A DNA stretch of 36,592 nucleotides. It comes from an uncultured Roseburia sp. Its GTDB lineage: Bacteria; Bacillota; Clostridia; Lachnospirales; Lachnospiraceae. Both the position numbers and the translations under genes were made by a program. The notes beneath the pieces are model-generated. The model did not search any database, was not told where the DNA came from, and saw nothing but the letters and a program-made list of their open reading frames with translations. The DNA is taken from the NCBI GenBank assembly GCA_947642555.1, contig CANRSX010000044.1, forward strand, positions 1 to 36,592, in the 5' to 3' direction. Below are positions 15,583 through 24,499 of this stretch, piece after piece; position 1 is the first letter of the stretch, and each line of letters starts with the position of its first letter.

Positions 15583-17516
15583 TGCCCGCAGGAAATCAGA
15601 ACGCAAAGCCGGTGCACGGCCCCGGTCCCCGTGGAATGCGCGGCCCGCGTCCCAAAGTAAAAAATCCCGGAAAGCTTCTTATGCGCCTGATGCGCTATAC
15701 CATAAAAAATTATATCCCGCACTGGATCCTCGTGATCATCTGCATCATTGTCACCGTGCTCGCCAGCGTGCAGGGAACCTTATTTATGCAGACCTTAATC
15801 GACGGTTACATACTTCCCCTCATGAAACAGGCGAACCCGGATTTTTCGGGGCTTGCCGTCGCCATAAGGCGCGTGGCTGTCTTTTATCTCGCGGGCGCTG
15901 TCGCGGCCTACGGCCATACCAGGATCATGGCGACGATCTCACAGGGTACCATGCGCCGCCTGCGCGACGATCTGTTTACCCATATGGAGGAGCTGCCGAT
16001 CCGGTATTTTGACACGCACTCGCACGGCGATATCATGTCGACCTACACCAACGATATCGACACGCTGCGCCAGATGATCAGCCAGAGTGTCCCGCAGTTT
16101 TTAAACAGCACAATTACAATTGTCAGTGTGTTTATCAGTATGGTGACGCTCAATATCCCGCTGACCATCCTGACGCTCGCCATGGTCTGCGTGACGCTCT
16201 TTTCCACCAAAAAAATCGGCGGATTAAGCTCAAAATATTTCGTCGCCCAGCAGAAGGATCTCGCCGCGGTCAACGGCTATATCGAGGAAATGGTGAGCGG
16301 CCAGAAGGTCATCAAGGTCTTTACCCACGAAAAGGAAAGTCTGGATCGCTTCAACGAGTTAAATGACCAGCTCTTCTCCAGCGCGGACGCCGCAAACAAA
16401 TTTGCCAATATCCTGATGCCCATCAACGCGCAGATCGGAAATATCAGCTATGTGCTCTGTGCGATGATCGGCGGCATCCTCGCCTTAAACGGGTTCGGCG
16501 GCTTTACCTTAGGAGGGCTCGCCAGCTTCCTTTCCTTTAACAAGAGCTTCGGTATGCCGGTCAATCAGCTGAGCATGCAGATCAACAGCATCGTCATGGC
16601 ACTGGCGGGATCCGAGCGTGTCTTCGCCATGCTCGACGAAAAGCCGGAGGCCGACAACGGCTATGTGACCCTGGTGCGCGCGAAAAAGGAAGGCGGCAGG
16701 ATCACGGAAACAAAGGAGCGCACCGGCCTCTGGGCCTGGAAGCATACGCATCAGGCGGACGGCAGCGTCGACTATGTGGAGCTGACCGGCGACGTGGTCT
16801 TTGACGACGTGGACTTCGGCTATGTGCCGGAGAAGACCGTGCTGCACAATGTGGATCTCTTCGCGACGCCGGGGCAGAAGATCGCCTTCGTCGGGAGCAC
16901 CGGAGCCGGAAAGACGACGATCACGAACCTGATCAACCGGTTTTACGACATCCAGGACGGCAAGATCCGCTATGACGGCATCAATATCAATAAGATCAAA
17001 AAGGACGATCTGCGCCACTCGCTCGGCATCGTGCTGCAGGATACGCATCTGTTCACCGCGACCGTGATGGAAAATATCCGCTACGGCAAGCTGGACGCCA
17101 CGGACGAACAGGTCATCGCCGCGGCAAAGCTGGCAAATGCCGACACCTTCATCCAGCAGCTGCCGGACGGCTATCAGACGATGCTGACCGGGGACGGCGC
17201 GAACTTAAGCCAGGGCCAGCGCCAGCTGCTCGCGATCGCAAGAGCCGCGATCGCGGACCCGCCGGTGCTGATCTTAGACGAGGCCACCAGCTCCATCGAT
17301 ACCCGAACCGAGAAGATCGTGCAGAACGGTATGGATAAGCTGATGGCGGGGCGCACGACGTTTGTCATCGCTCACCGTCTCTCCACGGTCAAAAACAGCG
17401 ACTGCATCATCGTCTTAGAGCAGGGCCGCGTGATCGAGCGCGGAAACCACGACGAGCTGATCGAAAAGCACGGAAAATATTATCAGTTATATACCGGGAA
17501 CTTAGCCGAAGGCTGA
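15582..17516 (+). CDS. ABC exporter, half-transporter with intact ATPase site
   Basis: This 644-residue partner subunit has a hydrophilic N-terminus rich in Pro and Arg, six membrane helices (about residues 45-345), a charged insert of about 40 residues (around 365-405), and an ATPase domain. Walker A is GSTGAGKTT (K444), the signature is LSQGQ, Walker B is LILDEAT with E567 intact, and the switch His is H598. This subunit's Walker motifs pair with the partner's VSGGQ to form the active site; its own LSQGQ pairs with the degenerate site. The gene is translationally coupled to the upstream subunit and followed by a strong terminator. Confidence 0.93.
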   Translation: MPAGNQNAKPVHGPGPRGMRGPRPKVKNPGKLLMRLMRYTIKNYIPHWILVIICIIVTVLASVQGTLFMQTLIDGYILPLMKQANPDFSGLAVAIRRVAVFYLAGAVAAYGHTRIMATISQGTMRRLRDDLFTHMEELPIRYFDTHSHGDIMSTYTNDIDTLRQMISQSVPQFLNSTITIVSVFISMVTLNIPLTILTLAMVCVTLFSTKKIGGLSSKYFVAQQKDLAAVNGYIEEMVSGQKVIKVFTHEKESLDRFNELNDQLFSSADAANKFANILMPINAQIGNISYVLCAMIGGILALNGFGGFTLGGLASFLSFNKSFGMPVNQLSMQINSIVMALAGSERVFAMLDEKPEADNGYVTLVRAKKEGGRITETKERTGLWAWKHTHQADGSVDYVELTGDVVFDDVDFGYVPEKTVLHNVDLFATPGQKIAFVGSTGAGKTTITNLINRFYDIQDGKIRYDGININKIKKDDLRHSLGIVLQDTHLFTATVMENIRYGKLDATDEQVIAAAKLANADTFIQQLPDGYQTMLTGDGANLSQGQRQLLAIARAAIADPPVLILDEATSSIDTRTEKIVQNGMDKLMAGRTTFVIAHRLSTVKNSDCIIVLEQGRVIERGNHDELIEKHGKYYQLYTGNLAEG

Positions 17517-17523
17517 ATTCCCG

Positions 17524-17562
17524 AAAAGGGGCTGCCGGTGTGTACCGGTTCAGCCCCTTTTC
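17524..17562 (+). terminator. Terminator after the ABC exporter
   Basis: AAAAGGGGCTG and CAGCCCCTTTT pair, with an inner CCGGT/ACCGG stem, followed by TCTC. It is nearly symmetrical, so it can also serve the Rrf2-type gene converging from the other side. Confidence 0.8.
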
Positions 17563-17600
17563 TCATGGATCCCCTGTTCCCATGCACCCGTTGTCTCACG

Positions 17601-18032
17601 TCATCCCGTTTCTTCTGCGGCAGTCCTGTCCGCCCTCACGACATCCGCGAGCGTCTTCCCGTCAAAAAAATCATTTACCAGCTGAGCAAGCTCTGCCCAT
17701 AGCGGATAGGTGCGGCATTCCTGCGACCGGACACAGGGCTCTGCCCCGGAGGAAAGACAGGCCACCGGCGCGAGATCGCCCTCCGTCAGCCGGAGAATCC
17801 CGCCGATGCCGCATTCCTCCGGCGGCTTTATGAGACGATAGCCGCCGCCCTTTCCCTGCAGCCCCTCAATGATATCGTTTTTCGTCAGAACCGGAAGAAT
17901 CCGCTCCAGATATTTTAAGGAGATTCCCTGCCGTTCTGCGATATCCTTCATGGGTACATATCCGCCGTCCCCATGCTCCGCCAGATCGATCAGGACACGA
18001 AGCGCATAGCGTCCTCTTGTTGAAATCATCAT
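17601..18032 (-). CDS. Rrf2-family transcriptional regulator (probable iron-sulfur or cysteine sensor)
   Basis: This 143-residue protein starts with the family's MMISTRGRYALRVLIDLAEH. It has the winged helix (IAERQGISLKYLERILPVL, then GKGGGYRL) and three cysteines, C-x7-C-x5-C, in the loop that binds [2Fe-2S] in IscR-type members. The start is uncertain: ATG at 18032 or 18029 fits the family, and the frame stays open to a GTG at 18041. The gene is directly downstream of and nearly overlaps cysK, in one transcript. The palindrome at the cysK promoter is its likely operator, giving feedback control of cysteine synthesis. CymR-like regulators lack the cysteines, so an iron-sulfur role is possible. 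Confidence 0.85.
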   Translation of the reverse strand: MMISTRGRYALRVLIDLAEHGDGGYVPMKDIAERQGISLKYLERILPVLTKNDIIEGLQGKGGGYRLIKPPEECGIGGILRLTEGDLAPVACLSSGAEPCVRSQECRTYPLWAELAQLVNDFFDGKTLADVVRADRTAAEETG

Positions 18033-18037
18033 CCTCA

Positions 18038-18976
18038 TCACCGTTCATCTGCAAACAGAGGGGTAGATAAATATCGGTCGCCGGTATCGGGCAAAAGCAC
18101 GACAATGGTTTTTCCCTCGTTTTCGGGGCGCTTTGCAAGCTCAATTGCGGCAAATGCGGCGGCGCCGGAGGAAATCCCCACCAGAATACCCTCGCTCTTA
18201 CCGATCTGCTTTCCGGTGGCGAAGGCATCTTCATTGGATACCGTGATAATCTCATCATAAATGCCCGTATTCAGGATCTCCGGTATAAAGCCCGCACCGA
18301 TTCCCTGGATCTTATGCGCACCGGATACGCCGGTAGAAAGTACTGCCGAGCTGGCGGGCTCCACCGCGACAATCCGTACCTCTGGGTTTCTGGATTTTAA
18401 ATACTCGCCCACTCCGGTCACCGTACCGCCTGTGCCGACCCCGGCTACAAAAATATCCACATTGCCGTCGGTATCCTCATAAATTTCCGGGCCGGTGGTT
18501 TCCCGATGCGCTTTCGGGTTCGCGGGATTGACAAACTGCCCGGGGATAAAGCTGCCTGGGATTTCCGCCGCCAGCTCCTCCGCTTTCTCAATGGCTCCCT
18601 TCATCCCTTTCGCGCCTTCGGTCAGAACCAGCTCTGCACCGTAAGCCTTCATCAGCTGACGGCGCTCCACCGACATGGTTTCCGGCATCACAATAATAAT
18701 TCTGTATCCCCTTGACGCCGCCACCGCCGCCAGGCCGATGCCGGTATTCCCTGAGGTAGGTTCAATGATGACGGAGTCAGGTCTAAGCTTTCCCGATGCT
18801 TCCGCATCCTCAATCATCGCCTTCGCGACACGGTCTTTTACGGAACCGGCAGGGTTGAAATATTCCAGCTTGGCGACGATCTTTGCTTTCAGACCGAGGG
18901 CCTGTTCGATATGGGTGAGTTCCAGCAGCGGTGTTTTGCCGATCAGCTGATCGGCGGATGTGTAAATGTGAGACAT
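18038..18976 (-). CDS. cysK: Cysteine synthase (O-acetylserine sulfhydrylase)
   Basis: This 312-residue PLP enzyme makes cysteine from O-acetylserine and sulfide. The PLP lysine is K47 in NPAGSVKDR. The substrate loop is PTSGNTG, and the phosphate-binding glycines are in [10 protein letters not shown]. The C-terminal [14 protein letters not shown] and [12 protein letters not shown] are typical of CysK. I prefer the ATG at 18976, eight bases from GGAGG; another ATG two codons earlier is too close. It is the first gene of a cysK-rrf2 operon. Confidence 0.95.
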   Translation of the reverse strand: MSHIYTSADQLIGKTPLLELTHIEQALGLKAKIVAKLEYFNPAGSVKDRVAKAMIEDAEASGKLRPDSVIIEPTSGNTGIGLAAVAASRGYRIIIVMPETMSVERRQLMKAYGAELVLTEGAKGMKGAIEKAEELAAEIPGSFIPGQFVNPANPKAHRETTGPEIYEDTDGNVDIFVAGVGTGGTVTGVGEYLKSRNPEVRIVAVEPASSAVLSTGVSGAHKIQGIGAGFIPEILNTGIYDEIITVSNEDAFATGKQIGKSEGILVGISSGAAAFAAIELAKRPENEGKTIVVLLPDTGDRYLSTPLFADER

Positions 18977-19029
18977 ATTCATAACCTCCTGTTTTATTGT
19001 ATCAAAACCATTTCTGTCATTCAGATTTT

Positions 19030-19083
19030 AATACCTACCTTATTGGTAGGTATTAGTATAGCGCACATCCTCTGTCCTGTCAA
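19030..19083 (-). promoter_or_regulatory. cysK promoter with perfect palindromic operator
   Basis: On the minus strand -35 TTGACA (19083-19078), a 17-base spacer and -10 TATACT (19060-19055) form a near-consensus promoter. Immediately downstream lies a perfect palindrome, AATACCTACC-TTATT-GGTAGGTATT (19030-19054), covering the transcription start. Its position and the co-transcribed Rrf2 gene point to autoregulation by that protein. Confidence 0.75.
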
Positions 19084-19124
19084 CAGGAAAACCATCCATT
19101 TTTTTCCGGTATTCTGGCGCCGCC

Positions 19125-19153
19125 TTGACAATGCTGTCCGTAAATGATACTTT
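19125..19153 (+). promoter_or_regulatory. Promoter of the SDR gene
   Basis: -35 TTGACA (19125-19130), 17 bases and -10 TACTTT (19148-19153). The leader to the ATG at 19273 is about 115 bases and shows no obvious regulatory structure. Confidence 0.55.
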
Positions 19154-19272
19154 ATATTTAATTATTCCGGCTTCCGCGTCGCGCTGCATCCGCGGATTCC
19201 GGCGGCCGGGCAGCGGTGTGTTTTACGCCTGTCCCGGCAGATCACAGAAAGCAGCGCAGAAAAGAGGAAAAA

Positions 19273-20037
19273 ATGGGACGTTTAGACGGTAAGGTAGCAA
19301 TCGTAACCGGAGGCAATTCCGGCGTGGGAGCAGCGACCGCCCTTCTCTTTGCAAAAGAGGGGGCAAAGGTCGTGATCAGCGCACGCCGCCAGGCACAGCT
19401 TGAGGAGGTTGCCGCAAAAATCCGCGAGGCAGGCGGCGAGGTTTTAAGCGTAGTGACGGATATCTCCAAATCCGGGGACGCGAAGAATCTCGTGGAAAAG
19501 ACTGTGGAAACCTACGGAAAAGTGGACATCCTGGTGAACAACGCCGGTGTCCTGGAATCCGGGTTAAAGCCTGTGGACCGCGTGCTCGACGAGGACATGG
19601 ACCGCATCATCGACACCAACACCAAGGGAACCATGTACTGCATCCGCGAGGCGAGCGCTCAGATGGCGAAGACCGGCAGCGGCTCGATCGTCAACGTCGC
19701 TTCCGTGGCCGGCGTGATGGGATGCGGCGGCGCGGCCTACGTGGCGTCAAAGGCAGCCATCGTCGGCGTGACAAAGCACACGGCGCTGCGCTTTGCGGGC
19801 ACGAACATCCGCTGCAACGCGATCTGCCCGGGCACAATCGTGACCCCGATGGTAGCCGGTATGAAGCCGGACAACATGGACGCGGACATGTTCGGTCAGA
19901 TGGGAAAACACGCGGATCTGCGGGTACAGCCCTGCATGCCGGAGGATGTGGCGAATATCCTGCTCTTCTTCGCCAGCGACGAGTCCCGCGCGATCACAGG
20001 ACAGACCATTGTCTCGGATTTTGGAAGCACCTTATAA
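19273..20037 (+). CDS. Short-chain dehydrogenase/reductase
   Basis: This 254-residue classical SDR has the nucleotide-binding TGGNSGVG (about residues 12-19) and NNAG (about 90). The catalytic Ser is in NVASVAG and the catalytic pair in YVASK (about 157-161). An Arg-Arg in SARRQAQLEE after the second strand suggests NADP(H) preference. GAGGAAAAA precedes the ATG. It is a single-gene unit with its own promoter and terminator. The substrate (sugar alcohol, steroid or other alcohol) cannot be told from the sequence. Confidence 0.9.
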   Translation: MGRLDGKVAIVTGGNSGVGAATALLFAKEGAKVVISARRQAQLEEVAAKIREAGGEVLSVVTDISKSGDAKNLVEKTVETYGKVDILVNNAGVLESGLKPVDRVLDEDMDRIIDTNTKGTMYCIREASAQMAKTGSGSIVNVASVAGVMGCGGAAYVASKAAIVGVTKHTALRFAGTNIRCNAICPGTIVTPMVAGMKPDNMDADMFGQMGKHADLRVQPCMPEDVANILLFFASDESRAITGQTIVSDFGSTL

Positions 20038-20063
20038 GAAAACGGAACGATTTTCTATCACGG

Positions 20064-20100
20064 AAAAGAGGGCGAACCTGCCATGGAACGCCCTCTTTTT
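20064..20100. terminator. Bidirectional terminator between SDR and HD-domain genes
   Basis: AAAAGAGGGCG pairs with CGCCCTCTTTT around a 14-base loop. T runs occur on both strands, so it serves the two converging genes. Confidence 0.8.
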
Positions 20101-20113
20101 TTCGTTCTGATGA

Positions 20114-20599
20114 TTATTCCTGCTGCCAGATCCGTTTTACAATCCCCTCCGCCGTCTCCCCGCCGGAGCAGATCTTATCCGCGATACACAAAACCCAGGA
20201 CTCCACATGGCGCGGCGGAACCGGATTTAACGGAAACATGTGCCGCCTTATCATATCCTGCTCCACCTCATTAAGCTCAAAATCCTCCATGGCGTTGCGC
20301 AGCGCCTTACCGGCATGATAAAATCCGTGCCATTTGTGGGAATCGTCCTTCTCGTGCCAGTCGTACAGGAAATAATCGTGCAGCAGCGCGCCGCGGATCA
20401 GCGTGCGTGCCTCCACCGCAAGCCGAAGCGAGCGGACAATCCAGAAGCTGACATAGGCCACCGCCACACTGTGCCGGAAGACGCTGGTGCTGCCGTGCTG
20501 GATATAGTGCACGGACTGTAAGATCCTGGACTGCCTGCACACCTCCGCTAAAATCTGCCGGAAGATCCGCTCATCCGCCGGGCTTAATTTCACGGTCAT
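20114..20599 (-). CDS. HD-domain protein, probable phosphohydrolase
   Basis: This 161-residue protein has HD-superfamily metal ligands: H43 in FRHSVAVAY, H74-D75 in LLHDYFLYDW, a later H in RRHMFPLNPVPP, and D in LCIADKICS. Members hydrolyse phosphate esters of nucleotides or act on signalling nucleotides; this short single-domain type is of unknown substrate. It is the last gene of the transcript behind gatB, twelve bases away. Whether it functions with the tRNA amidation genes is unknown. Confidence 0.8.
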   Translation of the reverse strand: MTVKLSPADERIFRQILAEVCRQSRILQSVHYIQHGSTSVFRHSVAVAYVSFWIVRSLRLAVEARTLIRGALLHDYFLYDWHEKDDSHKWHGFYHAGKALRNAMEDFELNEVEQDMIRRHMFPLNPVPPRHVESWVLCIADKICSGGETAEGIVKRIWQQE

Positions 20600-20611
20600 A
20601 TCGTTTCCTCC

Positions 20612-22042
20612 TCACAAAAGCTCCCGCAAAATCTGGTTTACCATGCCCGGGTTCGCCTTGCCGCCCATCGCCTTCATGGTCTGCCCCACCAGAAAACCGA
20701 TGGCCTTTTCCTTCCCGTTCCGGTAATCCTGCACCGACTTCGGATTGTCACGGATCGCCTGCTCCGCCGCAGCCCGCAGGGCATCGTCGTCGCTCACCGT
20801 CGCGAGGCCCCTGTCTTTTACATACTGCTCCGGATCGATGTCCTCCTTAAAAACCAGCTCAAAGACCTCCTTGGCCACCGTGTTCGTGACCGTCCCGGAG
20901 TCCGCCAGCGTTACCAGCTTCGCTAAGTTCACCGGGGACATGCGCAGCTGATCCGGCGCCATACCGTTGTCCTTTAACAGTCGAATCGTCTCCACCATGA
21001 TCCAGTTCGAGACCTTTTTGGGCTTTCCACAGAGCGCTGTCGCCGCCTCGAAGAGATCCGCAAAGGATTTATCCCCCGTGAGAATCTTCGCGTCATATTC
21101 CGGCAGGCCGAATTCCTCCTGATACCGCAAAAGCTTCTCCTCCCGCATCTCCGGCTCTCTCGCCTTCACCTCCGCAATCCACTCGTCGCTGATTACTACC
21201 GGCACGAGATCCGGCTCCGGGAAATAGCGGTAATCCTGCGCGTCCTCCTTCGAGCGCATGGCATAGGAGTATTCCTTGTTGTCGTCCCAGCGGCGCGTCT
21301 CCTGAATCACCGGCTTTCCCTCCTCCAGAAGCTCGATCTGCCGCTGCCGCTCCCCCTCGATGGCGCGGGCGATGGCCTTGAAGGAGTTTAGGTTTTTCAT
21401 CTCGGTCCGCGTACCGAAGACTTCCGTCCCCGCCTCCCGGACGGAGAGGTTGACGTCCGCGCGCATCGAGCCCTCGTTCAGCTTACAGTCGGAAGCCCCC
21501 AGGTACTGGATGGTCAGCCGCAGCTTTTCCAGGTATGCGATGACCTCCTCCGCGGAGCGCATATCCGGCTCGGAGACGATCTCGATTAAGGGCACGCCGG
21601 AGCGGTTGTAATCCACGATGGACACGTCCTCCCACTCGTCGTGCACCAGTTTTCCGGCGTCCTCCTCCATGTGGATCTCATGGATGCGGACCGTCTTTTT
21701 CCCCGCGGAGGTCTCAATCTCCACCCCGCCGTCCCGGCAGATCGGCAGATAGAGCTGCGAGATCTGATAGTTCTGCGGGTTGTCCGGGTAAAAATAGTTC
21801 TTGCGGTCAAATTTACAGTACTGCGTGATGGTACAGCCGGTCGCGAGTCCCACCGCCATGGCGTATTCCACTACCTTCTTATTTAATACCGGAAGCGATC
21901 CCGGCATCCCGGTACAGACCGGGCAGGTATGGCTGTTGGGCGCGCCGCCAAACTCCGTGGAACAGCCGCAGAAGATCTTGGTTTTCGTCGCCAGCTCCAC
22001 GTGTACCTCCAGCCCGATCACGGTCTCATATATTTTCTGCAT
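20612..22042 (-). CDS. gatB: Asp-tRNA(Asn)/Glu-tRNA(Gln) amidotransferase subunit B
   Basis: This 476-residue subunit binds the mischarged tRNA and activates its Asp or Glu with ATP. It opens with YETVIGLEVHVELATKTKIFC and has the zinc-type CGCSTEFG and CPVC cysteines and the kinase-domain RKNYFYPDNPQNYQISQ. The C-terminal YqeY-like tail domain carries the family end KANPGMVNQILRELL. GGAGGATATT precedes the ATG. It follows gatA by 24 bases. Confidence 0.97.
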   Translation of the reverse strand: MQKIYETVIGLEVHVELATKTKIFCGCSTEFGGAPNSHTCPVCTGMPGSLPVLNKKVVEYAMAVGLATGCTITQYCKFDRKNYFYPDNPQNYQISQLYLPICRDGGVEIETSAGKKTVRIHEIHMEEDAGKLVHDEWEDVSIVDYNRSGVPLIEIVSEPDMRSAEEVIAYLEKLRLTIQYLGASDCKLNEGSMRADVNLSVREAGTEVFGTRTEMKNLNSFKAIARAIEGERQRQIELLEEGKPVIQETRRWDDNKEYSYAMRSKEDAQDYRYFPEPDLVPVVISDEWIAEVKAREPEMREEKLLRYQEEFGLPEYDAKILTGDKSFADLFEAATALCGKPKKVSNWIMVETIRLLKDNGMAPDQLRMSPVNLAKLVTLADSGTVTNTVAKEVFELVFKEDIDPEQYVKDRGLATVSDDDALRAAAEQAIRDNPKSVQDYRNGKEKAIGFLVGQTMKAMGGKANPGMVNQILRELL

Positions 22043-22066
22043 AATATCCTCCAGCTTTTCTCTTTC

Positions 22067-23530
22067 TCACATGACAGCCAGCGGGCTGCGCTCATACTGC
22101 CTGGTCTGCTCGTAGGCATATGCCGCCCGGAGAAGCTTCTTTTCCTGGAAACAGTCCCCGATCAGCTGCAGCCCGATGGGAAGTCCGCTTTTATCCCTGC
22201 CGCAGGGGAGGGAAATCCCGGGAAGTCCCGCCAGGTTTACGGCGATCGTGTAGATATCCCCAAGGTACATTTTAATCGGATCCGCAAGCGACGCGCCGAG
22301 CCTTGGCGCCGTCGTGGGGGCCGCCGGTCCCAGAATGATGTCATAGGACGCAAAGGCCTGGTCAAAGGCCTGCTTTATCAGGGCCTTGGTGCGCAGGGCC
22401 TTCAGATAATAAGCGTCGTAATAACCGCTGCTTAGCACAAAGGAGCCCAGCATAATCCTCCGTTTTACCTCCGGCCCGAAGCCCTCCGAGCGGGAGCGCT
22501 TATACATCTGGTGCAGCCCCTCGTATTCCGCGGCCCGGTACCCGTATTTCACCCCGTCAAACCGCGCCAGGTTCGAGCTGGCCTCCGCGCAGGCGATCAC
22601 ATAGTAGGCCGGAATCGCATATTCCACCAGGCTTAGGTCAAACTCCTCCACAACCGCCCCTTTGTCTCTCAATGTCTCCGCCGCCGCGTGTACCGCTGCC
22701 TTCACCTCCGGATCCAGCCCTTCCCCGAAATAATCCCGGGGAATGCCGATGCGAAGTCCCCGCACGTCCTCCACAAGGGCCTCCGTAAAACGGTAATCCT
22801 CTCTCGCGACAGATGTCGAGTCTTTTGCATCAAATCCTGCAATCACTTCCAAAACCGAAGCGCAGTCCGTCACATTTTTTGCCACCGGCCCGATCTGGTC
22901 CAACGAGGATCCGTAGGCGATCAGCCCGTAGCGGGACACGGTGCCGTAGGTCGGCTTGATCCCCGTGACGCCGCAGAAGGAACTGGGCTGCCGGATCGAT
23001 CCCCCGGTGTCCGAGCCCAGGGCAAAGCTGCACTCCTCCGCAGCCACCGCGGCACAGGAACCCCCGGAGGAACCCCCGGGCACGTGGTCCGTATTCCACG
23101 GATTTCTCGTGGGCCCGAAGGCCGAGGTCTCCGTGGTGCTCCCCATGGCAAATTCATCCATGTTTGTCTTTCCAATGACAATGGCGCCGGCCTCCTCCAG
23201 CCGTTTTACCGCCTCCGCCGTATAGCCGGGCACAAAATTGTACAGTATCTTTGACGCGCAGGTGGTTTTTAACCCCTTTGTGCAGAGGTTATCCTTCACC
23301 GCCACCGGCACCCCCGCAAGCGGGCCCTTAAGCTCCCCGGCAAGGATCTTATGCTGTACCTCCTTCGCCCGGGAAAGCGCGCCCTCCCGGTCCACGGTCA
23401 CAAAACCGCCCACCGCTTTCTCTTTTCTCTCAATGGCGTCAAGGGCCGCGGATACCGCTTCCTCCGCCGACACCTCTTTCGCCTGTATGCGTCTGCCAAG
23501 CTCCGTGGCAGTCAGACTCATCAACTCCAT
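22067..23530 (-). CDS. gatA: Asp-tRNA(Asn)/Glu-tRNA(Gln) amidotransferase subunit A
   Basis: This 487-residue amidase-signature subunit releases ammonia from glutamine for the GatB site. The catalytic Lys-Ser-Ser triad is visible: K79 in VAVKDNLC, S154 in PGGSSGGS and S178 in GSDTGGSIRQ. GGAGG lies seven bases before the ATG. It sits between the Nudix-GatC fusion gene and gatB in the amidation operon. Confidence 0.97.
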   Translation of the reverse strand: MELMSLTATELGRRIQAKEVSAEEAVSAALDAIERKEKAVGGFVTVDREGALSRAKEVQHKILAGELKGPLAGVPVAVKDNLCTKGLKTTCASKILYNFVPGYTAEAVKRLEEAGAIVIGKTNMDEFAMGSTTETSAFGPTRNPWNTDHVPGGSSGGSCAAVAAEECSFALGSDTGGSIRQPSSFCGVTGIKPTYGTVSRYGLIAYGSSLDQIGPVAKNVTDCASVLEVIAGFDAKDSTSVAREDYRFTEALVEDVRGLRIGIPRDYFGEGLDPEVKAAVHAAAETLRDKGAVVEEFDLSLVEYAIPAYYVIACAEASSNLARFDGVKYGYRAAEYEGLHQMYKRSRSEGFGPEVKRRIMLGSFVLSSGYYDAYYLKALRTKALIKQAFDQAFASYDIILGPAAPTTAPRLGASLADPIKMYLGDIYTIAVNLAGLPGISLPCGRDKSGLPIGLQLIGDCFQEKKLLRAAYAYEQTRQYERSPLAVM

Positions 23531-23573
23531 GCTTTTCCTCCACTTTTCTCATGGATGCAGCTGCCGCACCCGT

Positions 23574-24485
23574 TTACCCGATCGTTTTCGGAACTTTAAA
23601 GCCGCCGTCCTTTTTCGCCGGGGCATTGGCGAGCGTATCCCCACTGCCGTCCCCGTTTGTCACCACATCCTCACGGAACACGTTGTTTACCGGAAACACG
23701 TGGGACATTGGCTCCACGCCCTCCGTGTCCAGCTCATTTAACCGGTCAATGTAGTCGAGCATTGCCCCCATATCCTGTTTGGCCTGCCCTCTCTCCTCCC
23801 CGTTTAACTCCAGCTTCGCGAGAATTCCGACATATTCGATGGTCTCGTCAGAAATCTGGTTTTTCGGCTCTGCCTGATTTTCTGACGGGCCGGCTTTTTT
23901 TTCTCCGGTCCGGGATGCCCCGCCCTCGGCCATGCCCGCCTTTTCCAAAAGCTTCCGGTAAATCCGCTCCGCCATCCAGGGTTCCGTGCACGCCTTTAAG
24001 GCATCCTCTAGCGCAAACCAGGCCACTCCGCTGTTCTCATCCGGCTTCACCCGAAGCGCCGCGTCTTCATCCGCCTCCAGAAGATATGTCACGTTCAGAT
24101 GCAGGTGGGAGGGCACATATGCCCCGTGCTTCTCATGGCCGTCCACCGTCAGGATCTCAAGGGAAAAAATATCTTCGCTCACGGCTGCGACACTTGTCAG
24201 TCCTGTTTCCTCCGACGCCTCCCGAAGCGCCACGGCCAGAAGATCCGTCTCCCCGTCCGCGTGCCCGCCGGTCCAGGACCAGGAGTGGTAAATATTGTGG
24301 TATGCCATCAGCACCTTATCCCGGCTTTTGTTTACAATCCAGGCGGACGCCGACATGTGCGCCGTCTGGCTTTCCCTGGAAAATAAATCCGGCTGCGCGG
24401 CGAGCAGTGAAAGGATGACTGCTTTGTCCCGCTCCTCCTGCTCATTCCAGGGATTGTATTGTTCGATCTGTTCCTGAATTTTCAT
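23574..24485 (-). CDS. gatC: Nudix hydrolase fused to amidotransferase subunit C
   Basis: This 303-residue protein joins two domains that are normally separate. Residues about 44-178 are a Nudix fold, with the box running GGHADG...REASEETGL (residues 73-96); the usual first Glu position is T80, with Glu one place earlier. Residues 211-303 are a complete GatC (ISDETIEYVGILAKL to FKVPKTIG), the strap that holds GatA and GatB together. A hydrophilic linker (about 183-210) joins them in one uninterrupted frame. I start at 24485 with GGAGG upstream. An internal ATG at 23933 with GGAAAAGG before it could also yield GatC alone (119 residues). The gene lies between aspS and gatA. The Nudix substrate is unknown. 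Confidence 0.88.
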   Translation of the reverse strand: MKIQEQIEQYNPWNEQEERDKAVILSLLAAQPDLFSRESQTAHMSASAWIVNKSRDKVLMAYHNIYHSWSWTGGHADGETDLLAVALREASEETGLTSVAAVSEDIFSLEILTVDGHEKHGAYVPSHLHLNVTYLLEADEDAALRVKPDENSGVAWFALEDALKACTEPWMAERIYRKLLEKAGMAEGGASRTGEKKAGPSENQAEPKNQISDETIEYVGILAKLELNGEERGQAKQDMGAMLDYIDRLNELDTEGVEPMSHVFPVNNVFREDVVTNGDGSGDTLANAPAKKDGGFKVPKTIG

Positions 24486-24499
24486 CTTTCCCTCCATCT

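Noticed and set aside
17546..17562. GGTTCAGCC next to a hairpin, resembling a repeat end
   Set aside because: It is part of the symmetrical terminator after the ABC exporter and lacks the rest of the element.
23657..24418. Open frame of 253 codons on the plus strand
   Set aside because: It lies antisense to the Nudix-GatC gene and is rich in Pro, Arg and Ser, the usual composition of a shadow frame in GC-rich DNA. No family motif is seen.
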